Assembly (NCBI RefSeq): GCF_018326285.1
Contig: NZ_AP023362.1
Coordinates: 3,844,001-3,908,000, forward strand
Reading direction: 5' to 3'
DNA length: 64,000 bases
From: Mycolicibacterium sp. TY81
GTDB lineage: Bacteria > Actinomycetota > Actinomycetes > Mycobacteriales > Mycobacteriaceae
Shown: piece by piece, positions 9,446-18,186 of the stretch
How positions within the stretch are numbered: the stretch's first letter is position 1
How the letters are laid out: every line of letters begins with the position of its first letter
Made by a program: the position numbers and the translations under genes
Notes under the pieces: model-generated
Told to the model about the DNA's origin: nothing
Seen by the model: the letters and a program-made list of their open reading frames with translations, nothing else
Database searches by the model: none

Positions 9446-10719
9446 CCATGCACAACAGTCACGACCCACTGACGGTCCTGGCCGGCGGCGAAAGCCCCGT
9501 ACAACCGGACCCGGCCTTCGCGGCCCGGTTGCGGGCGCGTCTGGAAGCCGCCGTCACCCTTCCGAAAGGAGTTGTCATGAGTGGAACCGACACCGCCATC
9601 GCCGATCTGAACGCACCTGCCACCGCCCCGGTCGCGGCGCCCCGGCCCGCGGCCCTGCCCTATCTCGCGGTGGCCGACGCCCGGGCCGCGCTGACCTGGT
9701 ACGTCGACGCGCTGGGTGCCGTCGTCGTCGGGGACCCGATCGTCATGGACGACGGCCGGATCGGGCACGCCGAGCTGACGCTCGCCGGTGGCGTGCTGTA
9801 CCTGGCCGACGAGTTCCCCGAGCTCGGCCTGAAAGCGCCAGCAGCCCAATCTGTTTCGGTGAGCCTGATGCTCAACGTGCCCGATACCGACGCCGCGCTC
9901 GCGCAGGCCCGGCAGCACGGCGCGCAGGTGCAGCGGGAACCGTACGACGCCCACGGCTCGCGGACCGCGGTCGTGATCGACCCGTTCGGGCACCGCTGGA
10001 TGCTCACCGGACCGGTCCCGGTCACTGTGCCGATCGAGCACGGCGACATCGGCTACATCTCGGTGCAGACACCGGACGCCCAGCGGGCCGCCGCGTTCTA
10101 CCGGCACGTGCTCGGCTGGGACTACGACCCCGACACCCGCAAGGTGACGGGCAACCGCATGCACACCGGCATCTTCGAGACCACCGGCCCACAGACGGTG
10201 TTCTGCTGCTACGCGGTGCGTGATCTCGACGCCGCCCGGCAGGCGATCCTGGACGCGGGCGGCCGGGTGGGCACGCCCGAGGAGCACGAGTGGGGCCCGA
10301 CGCTCGACGCCACGGATGCGCTCGGCACCGACTTCGCGGTGTTCCAGCCGGCGCCGGGAATCGCCCGGCCCGAGCTGAACGGCGCAGGGCCAGGCGAACT
10401 TTCGTATATGACGTACTACGTCACCGACTCGGCCGCGTTCAAGGATTTCTACGGCGCGGTGCTGGGCTGGACGTTCGAGCCGGGTCGCATCGAGGACGGC
10501 TGGGCAGTGCAGGGGTGCCACCCGATGTCCGGCGCGGCCGGCGGCGCCGCACAGTCCGTCGCCGTCCCGATGTGGACCGTGACCGACATCGACGCCGCGG
10601 TGGCGCGAGTCCGCGAGGCCGGGGGCACCGTCATCGACGAACCGTCCCGGCAGCCGTACGGCATGTCGGCGGAGTGCACCGACGACCAGGGCGCCCGGTT
10701 CTACCTCGGCGCTTTCTGA
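9442..10719 (+). CDS. Triple VOC-domain (glyoxalase/bleomycin-resistance-like) protein with sigma-linked N-terminal segment
   Basis: A 425-aa protein. Residues 1-45 (DPLTVLAGGE, then PDPAFAARLRARLEAA) are a charged helical segment often found next to ECF sigma factors of this kind. Three vicinal-oxygen-chelate modules follow: about 62-190 (PYLAVADARAALTWYVDALGA, VIDPFGHRW), 195-310 (GYISVQTPDAQRAAAFYRHVLGWDY) and 318-425 (MTYYVTDSAAFKDFYGAVLGWTFEPG). The VOC fold binds metals or small hydrophobic molecules; the substrate is unknown. A strong internal Shine-Dalgarno plus ATG at 9577 allows a second, 380-aa product. The gene ends at a bidirectional hairpin. Confidence 0.85.
   Translation: MTMHNSHDPLTVLAGGESPVQPDPAFAARLRARLEAAVTLPKGVVMSGTDTAIADLNAPATAPVAAPRPAALPYLAVADARAALTWYVDALGAVVVGDPIVMDDGRIGHAELTLAGGVLYLADEFPELGLKAPAAQSVSVSLMLNVPDTDAALAQARQHGAQVQREPYDAHGSRTAVVIDPFGHRWMLTGPVPVTVPIEHGDIGYISVQTPDAQRAAAFYRHVLGWDYDPDTRKVTGNRMHTGIFETTGPQTVFCCYAVRDLDAARQAILDAGGRVGTPEEHEWGPTLDATDALGTDFAVFQPAPGIARPELNGAGPGELSYMTYYVTDSAAFKDFYGAVLGWTFEPGRIEDGWAVQGCHPMSGAAGGAAQSVAVPMWTVTDIDAAVARVREAGGTVIDEPSRQPYGMSAECTDDQGARFYLGAF
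9565..9579 (+). promoter_or_regulatory. Internal ribosome binding site and in-frame ATG in the VOC gene
   Basis: AAAGGAG at 9565-9571 is followed by TTGTC and an ATG (9577-9579) in frame with the VOC coding sequence. This is a better start context than the ATGA-coupled start at 9442. It separates the sigma-linked N-terminal segment from the VOC domains. Confidence 0.6.
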
Positions 10720-10773
10720 GGGATTTGTGCACGATTTTCCGCGCCCCGCGCGGAAAATCGTGCACAAATCCCT
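10719..10773. terminator. Bidirectional 25-bp hairpin (repeat copy 2)
   Basis: Perfect 25-nt arms (10719-10743 and 10749-10773) surround a 5-nt loop; the core is GATTTGTGCACGATTTTCCG. It overlaps the last base of the VOC stop and nearly all of the convergent flavoprotein's stop, so it can end both transcripts. It shares all but one base of the core with the hairpin at 8808-8860. Confidence 0.8.
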
Positions 10774-11944
10774 AGAGGACGTCGGCGATCGGGACGGCGG
10801 CCGCGACCTTGGCGCGGTTCTTCATCACCTTGCCCGGCATGCCGCCGCCGACGACGCCGCTGACGGCGCCGTCGCGCTCGTAGAACGCCAGGAACTTGCG
10901 GCCGTCGTCCTCGACGATGTGCACGGTGTCACCGGCCTTGGGCTCGCCCAGGCACTGGATTTTGACGTCGTACTGGTCGCTCCAGAAGTAGGGCACCACC
11001 ACGGCGGCGGTGGCGTCCTGGCCCAGCATCGCCGGCACGATCACCCGCGCCTGCTCGGCCACATTGCTCCAATGTTCCACGCGCACTTGGTGTCCCGCGG
11101 CGTCACGCCAGGAGGCGACATCACCGATGGCCCACACGTTCGGGGCACTGGTGCGGCCGGCGGCGTCGCACACGACGCCGTTGTCGACGGCGATGCCGCT
11201 ACCTTCGAGCCAGTCGGTCGACGGGCGCGACCCGATACCGACGACGACGACGTCGGCGTCGAGTTCGGTGCCGTCCGCCAGTTGCACCTTCTCGACGTGG
11301 CCGGTGCCCGTCACCCCGGTGACCCCGACGCCGCACCGCACGTCGACACCCTCGGCGCGGTGCAGCCGGGCCACCAGTTCACCGATCTCGGTACCGAGCA
11401 CCGACGCCAGCGGCGTGGGCTGCGGCTCGACGATCGTGACCTCGACACCCATCTTGCGCAGGCTCGCCGCCACCTCGCAGCCGATGAAGCCGGCGCCGAT
11501 CACCACGGCGCGCTTGGCCGAACCGGCGTGCTCACGCAGCGCCAGCGACTCGTCGTAGGTGCGCAGCACCCGGATGCCGTCGAGAGCGGGCAGCGACGGG
11601 ATGGTGCGGGGCACCAGGCCGGTGGCGATGACCAGCTCGTCGTACGCGACGACCTCGCCGTTGGCGCGCGTCACCGTCTGGGCCTCGGTGTCCAGCTTGA
11701 CCGCGCCCGAGCCGAGCAGCAGCGTGATGTCGTTGTCGGCGTAGAACTCGGCGGGCTTGAGCGTCGTGTCGTCGACCTCGGCGCGCAGCACGTCCTTGGA
11801 CAGTGGCGGCCGGTCGTACGGCAGATGGACCTCGTCGCTGATCAGCGTGATCGGCCCGGCGTACTCCGCTTTGCGCAGTTGCTCCGCCGTGCGTGCAGCG
11901 GCCAGACCGCCACCGACGATGACGATGCCTCCGTTTGTAGTCAC
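10772..11944 (-). CDS. NAD(P)/FAD-dependent ferredoxin reductase-type oxidoreductase
   Basis: This is a pyridine-nucleotide disulfide-class flavoprotein of the rubredoxin/ferredoxin reductase group, moving electrons from NAD(P)H to a ferredoxin or related carrier. The FAD motif IVIVGGGLAAARTAEQLRK is at the N-terminus; ELVIATGLVPR precedes a central NAD(P) motif AVVIGAGFIGCEVAA; VWAIGDVASW is the second FAD signature; a C-terminal reductase domain follows. The GTG at 11944 immediately precedes the FAD motif; a longer form would add 14 unsupported residues. M. tuberculosis has an equivalent (Rv0688) next to the SDR gene near mft. Here the arginine unit separates them. A role in mycofactocin redox is inference. 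Confidence 0.9.
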   Translation of the reverse strand: MTTNGGIVIVGGGLAAARTAEQLRKAEYAGPITLISDEVHLPYDRPPLSKDVLRAEVDDTTLKPAEFYADNDITLLLGSGAVKLDTEAQTVTRANGEVVAYDELVIATGLVPRTIPSLPALDGIRVLRTYDESLALREHAGSAKRAVVIGAGFIGCEVAASLRKMGVEVTIVEPQPTPLASVLGTEIGELVARLHRAEGVDVRCGVGVTGVTGTGHVEKVQLADGTELDADVVVVGIGSRPSTDWLEGSGIAVDNGVVCDAAGRTSAPNVWAIGDVASWRDAAGHQVRVEHWSNVAEQARVIVPAMLGQDATAAVVVPYFWSDQYDVKIQCLGEPKAGDTVHIVEDDGRKFLAFYERDGAVSGVVGGGMPGKVMKNRAKVAAAVPIADVL

Positions 11945-12020
11945 GTCGGCTTTCTTACACGATGCGGCCGGTGCGAGGTAGGCCACCCTGTGCTTACCTG
12001 CTCAGCATTACGGCAGGGGT

Positions 12021-12482
12021 TCAGGCGTGGCCCCGGCCACCGACCCGGCGCTCGACGATGTTCGACAGCACCACGATGCTCTCGCTGCGTTCGATCGCCG
12101 CACTGCCCCGGATGCGCTCCAGCACCGCCTCCAGATGCCGCATGTCCCGGGTCATGAGATGCAGGATCGCGTCGGACGTGCCGGTCACCGTGGCGGCCGA
12201 GACCACCTCGGGGATGCCCTCCCAGGCCTCCCGCAGCTGCGCCGGCGTGATGGTGCCGTGGCAGTACACCTGAACGTATGCCTCTGTCCCCCAACCGATC
12301 ACGTTCCGGTCGACGACCGTCGTGAAGCCCCGGATGACGCCGGTGGCCAGCAGCCGGTCGACGCGGCGTTTGACGGCGGGCGCCGACAGGCCCACCCGTT
12401 CGCCGATCTCGGCGAACGTGGCGCGCGCGTTGTCCGCCAACTCGGCCAGGATGCGCTCGTCGGTCTCGTCGACGCTTTCCAC
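12021..12482 (-). CDS. Lrp/AsnC-family regulator of the ddaH-rocD unit
   Basis: This is an amino-acid-responsive DNA-binding protein. A winged-helix HTH (DETDERILAELADNARATFAEIGERVGLSAPAVKRRVDRLLATGVI, about residues 5-50) is followed by a RAM ligand domain (VQVYCHGTITPAQLREAWEGIPEVVSAATVTGTSDAILHLMTRD). The GTG at 12482 has GAGGGAGG about 10 nt upstream; a TTG at 12536 in the same frame would give 171 aa. It is divergent from ddaH, the arrangement of M. tuberculosis Rv2324/Rv2323c, and shares an intergenic region rich in repeated sites. It probably activates ddaH-rocD with arginine or ornithine (inference). Confidence 0.9.
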   Translation of the reverse strand: MESVDETDERILAELADNARATFAEIGERVGLSAPAVKRRVDRLLATGVIRGFTTVVDRNVIGWGTEAYVQVYCHGTITPAQLREAWEGIPEVVSAATVTGTSDAILHLMTRDMRHLEAVLERIRGSAAIERSESIVVLSNIVERRVGGRGHA

Positions 12483-12503
12483 CGGCCGCACACCTCCCTC
12501 ACG

Positions 12504-12585
12504 CAATAGATTGTCGAATCGCGAGTGATCAAACAATAGATCTGTTACATATGCGCAACAAGCATCGATTGCTTGCGCGCAATAG
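12504..12585. promoter_or_regulatory. Repeated sites and palindrome between AsnC and ddaH
   Basis: CAATAGAT occurs at 12504-12511 and again 30 bp on at 12534-12541, with CAATAG a third time at 12580-12585. Between them is an inverted repeat CAAGCA-TCGAT-TGCTTG at 12559-12575. Several sites spaced near whole helical turns are typical for Lrp/AsnC octamers. The region is much richer in A+T than its flanks. Confidence 0.6.
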
Positions 12586-12603
12586 TGCTCCTACCATCGA
12601 ATT

Positions 12604-13482
12604 ATGACGATTACTGATGTCGTCAAGATGGCGACACCGAATTCAGGCTGGCGACCGGACCGGGTGGCCCGCCCCCGGCACTATGTGATGACCCGGCCCA
12701 CGCATTTCGCCGTCGAATATGCGATCAACCCGTGGATGGACACCTCCACCCCCGTCGATACGGCGCTCGCGGTGCGGCAGTGGGAGCATCTGGTCCGGAC
12801 GTACCGCAGCCTCGGGCACACCGTCGAACTGGTCGAACCGATTCCCGGACTGCCCGACATGGTCTACGCCGCGAACGGCGGGCTGGTGCTCGACGACGGG
12901 TTCGAGAAGGTGGCCATCATCGCCCGCTTCACCTACCCGCAGCGGACCGGAGAATCGGTGGCCTACGCCGGATGGCTGATGGACCACGGCTACTGCCCGC
13001 TGTACACCGAGCACACCAATGAGGGCCAGGGCGACCTGCTGATCATCGGGTCAAAGATCCTGGCCGGCTACGGATTCCGCACCGACCGACAGTCGCACGA
13101 CGAGGTCGCCAAGCTGTCCGGGCTGCCGTTGGTCAGCCTGCAGTTGGTCAACCCCCGCTTCTACCACCTCGATACCGCGCTGGCCGTGCTGGACGACGAG
13201 ACCATCGCGTTCTATCCCCCCGCCTTCGGTGCCACGTCGGTCGCATTGCTGCGCAAGATGTTTCCCGGCGCCATCGAGGTGTCCGATGCCGACGCCCACG
13301 TGCTCGGCCTGAACGCGGTGTCCGACGGGCTGAACGTCGTGCACCCGGCCGCGGCCACCGGGTTCGCCGCGCAGCTCGCCGACGCCGGTTTCCGGCCGGT
13401 CGGTGTCGACCTGTCCGAGTTGCTCAAGGGCGGCGGATCGGTGAAGTGCTGCACCTTGGAGGTGTACCCGGCGTCATGCTGA
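12604..13482 (+). CDS. ddaH: Dimethylarginine dimethylaminohydrolase / arginine deiminase-superfamily enzyme
   Basis: This is a guanidine-modifying enzyme of the amidinotransferase/DDAH fold, releasing an amine or ammonia from an arginine derivative. Visible active-site elements are the N-terminal substrate motif PDMVYAANGG (84-93), EGQGDLLI (140-147), His188 in FYHLDTAL, and a nucleophilic Cys at 282 or 283 in GGSVKCCTLE. At 292 aa it is typical. No clear Shine-Dalgarno precedes the ATG at 12604. It overlaps rocD by 7 bp. Coupling to ornithine aminotransferase suggests the physiological product feeds ornithine, so arginine rather than methylarginine may be the substrate. Confidence 0.88.
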   Translation: MTITDVVKMATPNSGWRPDRVARPRHYVMTRPTHFAVEYAINPWMDTSTPVDTALAVRQWEHLVRTYRSLGHTVELVEPIPGLPDMVYAANGGLVLDDGFEKVAIIARFTYPQRTGESVAYAGWLMDHGYCPLYTEHTNEGQGDLLIIGSKILAGYGFRTDRQSHDEVAKLSGLPLVSLQLVNPRFYHLDTALAVLDDETIAFYPPAFGATSVALLRKMFPGAIEVSDADAHVLGLNAVSDGLNVVHPAAATGFAAQLADAGFRPVGVDLSELLKGGGSVKCCTLEVYPASC

Positions 13483-14714
13483 AAGCCGTTGCGGGGACAC
13501 CGGAAAGCACGGCCGAGCTGATCGCCCTCGACGACCGCTACGCCGCGCACAACTACGCCCCGCTGCCGGTCGTCGCGGCGTCTGCCGACGGCGTGTGGAT
13601 CACCGACCCGGAAGGGCGCAGCTACCTGGACTGTCTCGCGGCGTATTCGGCGGTGAACTTCGGCCACCGCAATCCCGAGATCCTGGCGACCGCACATGCC
13701 CAGCTGGACACCGTGACGCTCGTCAGCCGCGCCTTCCACTCCGACCGCCTGGGCCCGTTCTGCGCCGCTCTCGCCCAACTGTGCGGCAAGGAGCTGGTGC
13801 TGCCCATGAACAGCGGCGCCGAGGCGGTGGAGAGCGCGATCAAGGTCGCGCGCAAGTGGAGTCGAGACGTCAAGGGCAGCACCGACCCGAACATCGTCGT
13901 GGCACAGGGCAACTTCCACGGCCGCACGACGACGATCATCAGCTTCTCCGACGACGACACGGCGCGATGCGGTTTCGGCCCGTACACACCGGGCTTCCGG
14001 TTGGTGCCGTTCGGGGACGCCGACGCGCTCGCGGCGGCCGTCGACGACAACACTGCCGCGGTGCTGATCGAGCCGATCCAGGGCGAGGCCGGAATCATCG
14101 TGCCGCCCGACGACTATCTGCCCCGGGTCCGCGCGCTGTGCACCGAGCGCCACGTACTGATGATCGCCGACGAAATCCAGTCCGGTCTGGCCCGCACCGG
14201 CCGCACCTTCGCGTGCGACCACTGGGGCGTCGTGCCCGACGTCTACGTGCTGGGCAAGGCGCTCGGCGGCGGCGTCGTGCCGCTGTCCGCGGTGGTGGCC
14301 GACCGGGACGTGCTCGGCGTGCTGCACCCCGGCGAGCACGGATCGACGTTCGGCGGCAATCCGCTGGCCGCGGCCATCGGCACCACGGTGGTCGGCATGC
14401 TGCAGCGTGGCGAATTCCAAGCCCGGGCAACCGAACTCGGCCGGCACCTGCACGCTCGCCTGACGGCGATGATCGGGCACGGCGTGACGGCCGTGCGCGG
14501 ACTGGGCCTGTGGGCGGGCGTCGACCTCGATCCGGCCGTGGGCACCGGCCGGGAGGTCAGCCTGCGGCTGGCCGAGCGCGGTGTGCTGACCAAGGACACC
14601 CACGGCCCGACTCTGCGGTTCGCCCCGCCCCTGGTCATCACCCGCGCCGAAATCGATTGGGCGATGGACCTATTCGCCGAGGTGCTGGCCGGGCCGACGG
14701 ACGTGCGGTGGTAG
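13476..14714 (+). CDS. rocD: Ornithine--oxo-acid aminotransferase
   Basis: This is a PLP-dependent class-III aminotransferase converting ornithine and 2-oxoglutarate to glutamate-5-semialdehyde and glutamate. Signatures: LDCLAAYSAVNFGHRNP; the PLP phosphate site MNSGAEAVESAIKVARKW (111-128); ADEIQSGLARTGR (231-243); and the Schiff-base lysine Lys261 in YVLGKALGGGVVPLSA. GSTFGGNPLAA follows. At 412 aa it has full length; M. tuberculosis has the homologous gene split (rocD1/rocD2), whereas here it is intact. The ATG lies inside the end of ddaH, so the two are translationally coupled. Confidence 0.94.
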   Translation: MLKAVAGTPESTAELIALDDRYAAHNYAPLPVVAASADGVWITDPEGRSYLDCLAAYSAVNFGHRNPEILATAHAQLDTVTLVSRAFHSDRLGPFCAALAQLCGKELVLPMNSGAEAVESAIKVARKWSRDVKGSTDPNIVVAQGNFHGRTTTIISFSDDDTARCGFGPYTPGFRLVPFGDADALAAAVDDNTAAVLIEPIQGEAGIIVPPDDYLPRVRALCTERHVLMIADEIQSGLARTGRTFACDHWGVVPDVYVLGKALGGGVVPLSAVVADRDVLGVLHPGEHGSTFGGNPLAAAIGTTVVGMLQRGEFQARATELGRHLHARLTAMIGHGVTAVRGLGLWAGVDLDPAVGTGREVSLRLAERGVLTKDTHGPTLRFAPPLVITRAEIDWAMDLFAEVLAGPTDVRW

Positions 14715-14723
14715 ACCGATAGG

Positions 14724-15485
14724 ATGCGTTTCAATCCGCCACCCGACTGGCCGCCGTTTCCACCCGACTGGCAGCCAGGCCCGGACTGGCAGCCCGATCC
14801 TTCCTGGCCGCCACCACCGCCGGGTTGGCCGATGTGGGTGGACGACCAATACCGTTACGCCCCAACAGAACCGGCGCAGCGGTCCGGAAAACGGAAATGG
14901 TGGATCATCGGGGGTGCGGTGCTCGCCGTCGTCGCCCTGGTGGCCGGCGGCACCGTCGTCGCCACCAAACTCTCGCGCGACAACGCGGCGGCACCGAGCG
15001 CGACGCCGACGCCGTTCAACGGCCTGACCATCGTGCCGACGCACCCACCGGAGCCGACGGACTTCGACACCTGGACCCGCGTCGGCGACGTCGAGGCCAC
15101 GTTCACCAACGACGGCCGGGCGGTACGCCTCGAGTCGAACGCCAACCCGACGGCCGCCTGGGCGGGTCTGCTCCAGCCCGGCGACCCGGCGTGCTCACTG
15201 CGGTTCACCGGGCGCGTCCGCACCGCGTCGGGCGGTTACACCCTCGGGCTCACCACGGAGGCCGGTCCCGCCGAAACCGATTCCGGCTCGATCCCCACAC
15301 CGCCCGGCAACGACTGGCACGCGATCGATGTGACGATCACGAAGGCCGGCGAGGTCGCGGTGGATCTCGACGGCAAGTCCGCGCTGCGCCGCACGACAAC
15401 GCCCGGCTGCGGCCGTCCCGCGATCAGAATCTCGGCGGGCGCAACGGAATTCGCGGACGTGCTGGTCGGTCAGGTGTCCGCGTAG
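14724..15485 (+). CDS. Proline/tryptophan-rich single-pass membrane protein of unknown function
   Basis: A 253-aa protein with an N-terminal repeat-like segment rich in Pro and Trp (PPDWPPFPPDWQPGPDWQPD), a basic stretch (RSGKRK), one TM helix at about residues 58-81 (WWIIGGAVLAVVALVAGGTVV) and an extracytoplasmic domain (about 100-253) with two Cys (SLRF and TPGCGRP regions) and predicted beta structure. The topology (Pro-rich cytoplasmic tail, single TM, outer domain) is common among mycobacterial envelope proteins. I do not recognise the outer domain. It lies 9 bp after rocD on the same strand and is convergent with the SDR gene. Confidence 0.7.
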   Translation: MRFNPPPDWPPFPPDWQPGPDWQPDPSWPPPPPGWPMWVDDQYRYAPTEPAQRSGKRKWWIIGGAVLAVVALVAGGTVVATKLSRDNAAAPSATPTPFNGLTIVPTHPPEPTDFDTWTRVGDVEATFTNDGRAVRLESNANPTAAWAGLLQPGDPACSLRFTGRVRTASGGYTLGLTTEAGPAETDSGSIPTPPGNDWHAIDVTITKAGEVAVDLDGKSALRRTTTPGCGRPAIRISAGATEFADVLVGQVSA

Positions 15486-15486
15486 G

Positions 15487-16368
<882 letters not shown>

Positions 16369-16391
16369 TCAACCGCCACGCTAGCAGCCAA

Positions 16392-16409
16392 ACTAGAACG
16401 CGTTCTAGT
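16392..16409. promoter_or_regulatory. KstR-type operator upstream of the SDR gene
   Basis: ACTAGAACGCGTTCTAGT is a perfect 18-bp palindrome. It fits the TNNAACNNGTTNNA consensus of KstR, the TetR-family repressor of sterol and lipid catabolism genes in mycobacteria. It lies 54 bp before the SDR start and 17 bp before the stop of the upstream SHOCT gene. Confidence 0.75.
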
Positions 16410-16434
16410 GGCTCCCGAAAGGCGGTCGTGTCGA

Positions 16435-17265
16435 CTACAACTCGGCGATGATCTGGGCGCGCTTCGCGGTGTACTCGGCCTCGCTGATGGTGCCCATGGC
16501 GCGCAGCGTCTCGATCTCCTGCAGCCGCTGCGCTGTCGACGGCGCCGGTGGCGGCGGCACGACAGGCGGCGCCGCGGCGGCCGGCGCCGCCGCCGGCTCG
16601 CGCTCAGCGGCAGTGGCCCGCCGGACCACGTCCATCACCTGTTGCCGCACCGCTGGATTCGAGCGCAGGTCGGCGATTCCGCTGAGGGCCACCCCGTTCG
16701 ACTTGAGGATCTGCAGGATGTCCATGATCGGACCCGACCGTCCCGTCAGGTCATAGGTGCGCCCGTCCTGCTCCGAGGTCAAGCGGACCGGCATCATGCC
16801 GGACACCAATGCGCTTCGCTCCCAGTCGATATGGAACTTGTTGGTCGCCGGGTTGACCATCACGACCAGCTTGCGGGCGGTGATCATCGGCAGCCGGCTC
16901 ACCGAGGCCAGCACCTTGTCCTGCGCATCGAACGGAGCCAGCTGCGGCCCGGTGATGTGCAGATTGAGTTTCACCAGTGGCTGGTCGTTGACCCGGGTGC
17001 CGGTCTCCCCGATCCCGGTGACCTCGGCCAGCCCCAGTATCCCGCTGGCCTCGAGTTCCTCGAGCTCCGCCGACCGCATCTGGCCGAAGCCCGCCAACCC
17101 CAGCGCGACGAGTACGTCGATCGCCGTGACCAGCAGGCCCGCCCAGAACATCCACTTCAGCAATTCGTCCTGGCCGGTGTAGAAGTACACCGCCAGGAAG
17201 ATGGGGCCCACCAGCCCGCCGCACAGCAGGACCATGACCTGAGCCTTGAGGTAACGCACCAGCAT
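16435..17265 (-). CDS. SHOCT-domain membrane protein
   Basis: A 276-aa protein of unknown function. Two TM helices (about 8-30 and 40-62) are followed by a cytoplasmic domain with beta-rich segments (SGILGLAEVTGIGETGTRVNDQPLVKLNLHITG and KLVVMVNPATNKFHIDWE), an Ala/Pro linker (PAAAPAAAAPPVVPPPPAP) and a C-terminal SHOCT motif (RLQEIETLRAMGTISEAEYTAKRAQIIAEL), a short putative oligomerisation element. The ATG at 17265 is 10 nt from AAGGAG; the GTG at 17274 would touch that Shine-Dalgarno. It follows the PP2C gene by 52 bp on the same strand. Confidence 0.8.
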   Translation of the reverse strand: MLVRYLKAQVMVLLCGGLVGPIFLAVYFYTGQDELLKWMFWAGLLVTAIDVLVALGLAGFGQMRSAELEELEASGILGLAEVTGIGETGTRVNDQPLVKLNLHITGPQLAPFDAQDKVLASVSRLPMITARKLVVMVNPATNKFHIDWERSALVSGMMPVRLTSEQDGRTYDLTGRSGPIMDILQILKSNGVALSGIADLRSNPAVRQQVMDVVRRATAAEREPAAAPAAAAPPVVPPPPAPSTAQRLQEIETLRAMGTISEAEYTAKRAQIIAEL

Positions 17266-17317
17266 GTCAGCCACGCTCCTTGATCAGCCGAACCGATGCG
17301 AGAGACTTTAGTGCGGC

Positions 17318-18037
17318 TCAGTCGCCGAGGACGTCCAACAGGACGAACGAGAAATTGTCGGCGGCGCCATTGGCCCGGGCCGTCCCGATGATGATGGCCG
17401 AACCGTCGCCCCGGTCGTTGCACGCGGTGGCCGCCTGCAGATCGTGATGCTCCATCTGCCCGTGCACACCGTCAGAGCACATCAGGTAGCTGCCGGGCTG
17501 CAGCGGCGTCGCGGTCAGGTGCGCCGCGATGGGCACGCCCTGCCCGAGCGACTGCGTGATGATGTTGGTGGGCCGGCCCGACGCGTCGAGGACGGCGTCA
17601 TCGACCGAAACCTGCGTCAGCGTCTCGCCCGCAACCGAATACACCCGGCTGTCCCCGACATTGAAGACGATCACCTCGTCGGCCGTCAGGCAGACACCGG
17701 CGATGGTGGTACCCATGCCGGCGAGTTCGGTGTCGCGGCCCATGTCGTACAGCCAGTCGCTGACATACGACAGCGACGACGTGATGTCGTCGCCACCGGT
17801 CCAGCCCGGCGACATGGTCGCGATCATGCTCAGCGCCGTCCGGCTCGCGACGTCGCCGCCGACGTGCCCGCCCATGCCGTCGCACACCGCGCAGACGAAC
17901 GGGGCGCCCGGCTGCATCCGCATCTCCACCAGGACACCGTTGTGCGTCTGGCTGACCCAGCCGCCGACCATCACGGCATCTTCGTTGCGCTTGCGCCGCA
18001 ATCCGGTGTCGGTGAATGCCCGTACGTTCACCCGCAC
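17318..18037 (-). CDS. PP2C-family serine/threonine protein phosphatase
   Basis: This is a Mn/Mg-dependent PPM phosphatase, likely opposing a Ser/Thr protein kinase. All catalytic motifs are present: RKRNEDAVM, CDGMGGHVGGDVAS (metal-binding Asp and Gly), GTTIAGVCL, FNVGDSRVY, MCSDGVHGQM and ADNFSFVLLDV. There is no TM segment, so it should be cytosolic (239 aa, catalytic domain only). The GTG at 18037 has a G-rich Shine-Dalgarno (AGGGGTGG) 6 nt upstream. It is downstream of tuf but separated by a strong terminator, so it has its own promoter. Confidence 0.88.
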   Translation of the reverse strand: MRVNVRAFTDTGLRRKRNEDAVMVGGWVSQTHNGVLVEMRMQPGAPFVCAVCDGMGGHVGGDVASRTALSMIATMSPGWTGGDDITSSLSYVSDWLYDMGRDTELAGMGTTIAGVCLTADEVIVFNVGDSRVYSVAGETLTQVSVDDAVLDASGRPTNIITQSLGQGVPIAAHLTATPLQPGSYLMCSDGVHGQMEHHDLQAATACNDRGDGSAIIIGTARANGAADNFSFVLLDVLGD

Positions 18038-18128
18038 GACAGGCCACCCCTCATCGTGTTCCCCTCCATCGCGAACGATCCTGCCATCCTGCCGGTAAAA
18101 GCACTGCGCCGACACCTCTTTCTCACGG

Positions 18129-18168
18129 CAAAACAAAGCGCCGCCCACCCTTTCGGGTGAGCGGCGCT
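18129..18168 (-). terminator. Intrinsic terminator of tuf
   Basis: On the minus strand a 14-bp GC-rich stem (18137-18150 with 18155-18168, one G-U pair) closes a tetraloop and is followed by TTTGTTTT. It lies 18 bp after the tuf stop and ends the str operon. Confidence 0.9.
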
Positions 18169-18186
18169 CCGCTTGGAAAAACTAGA

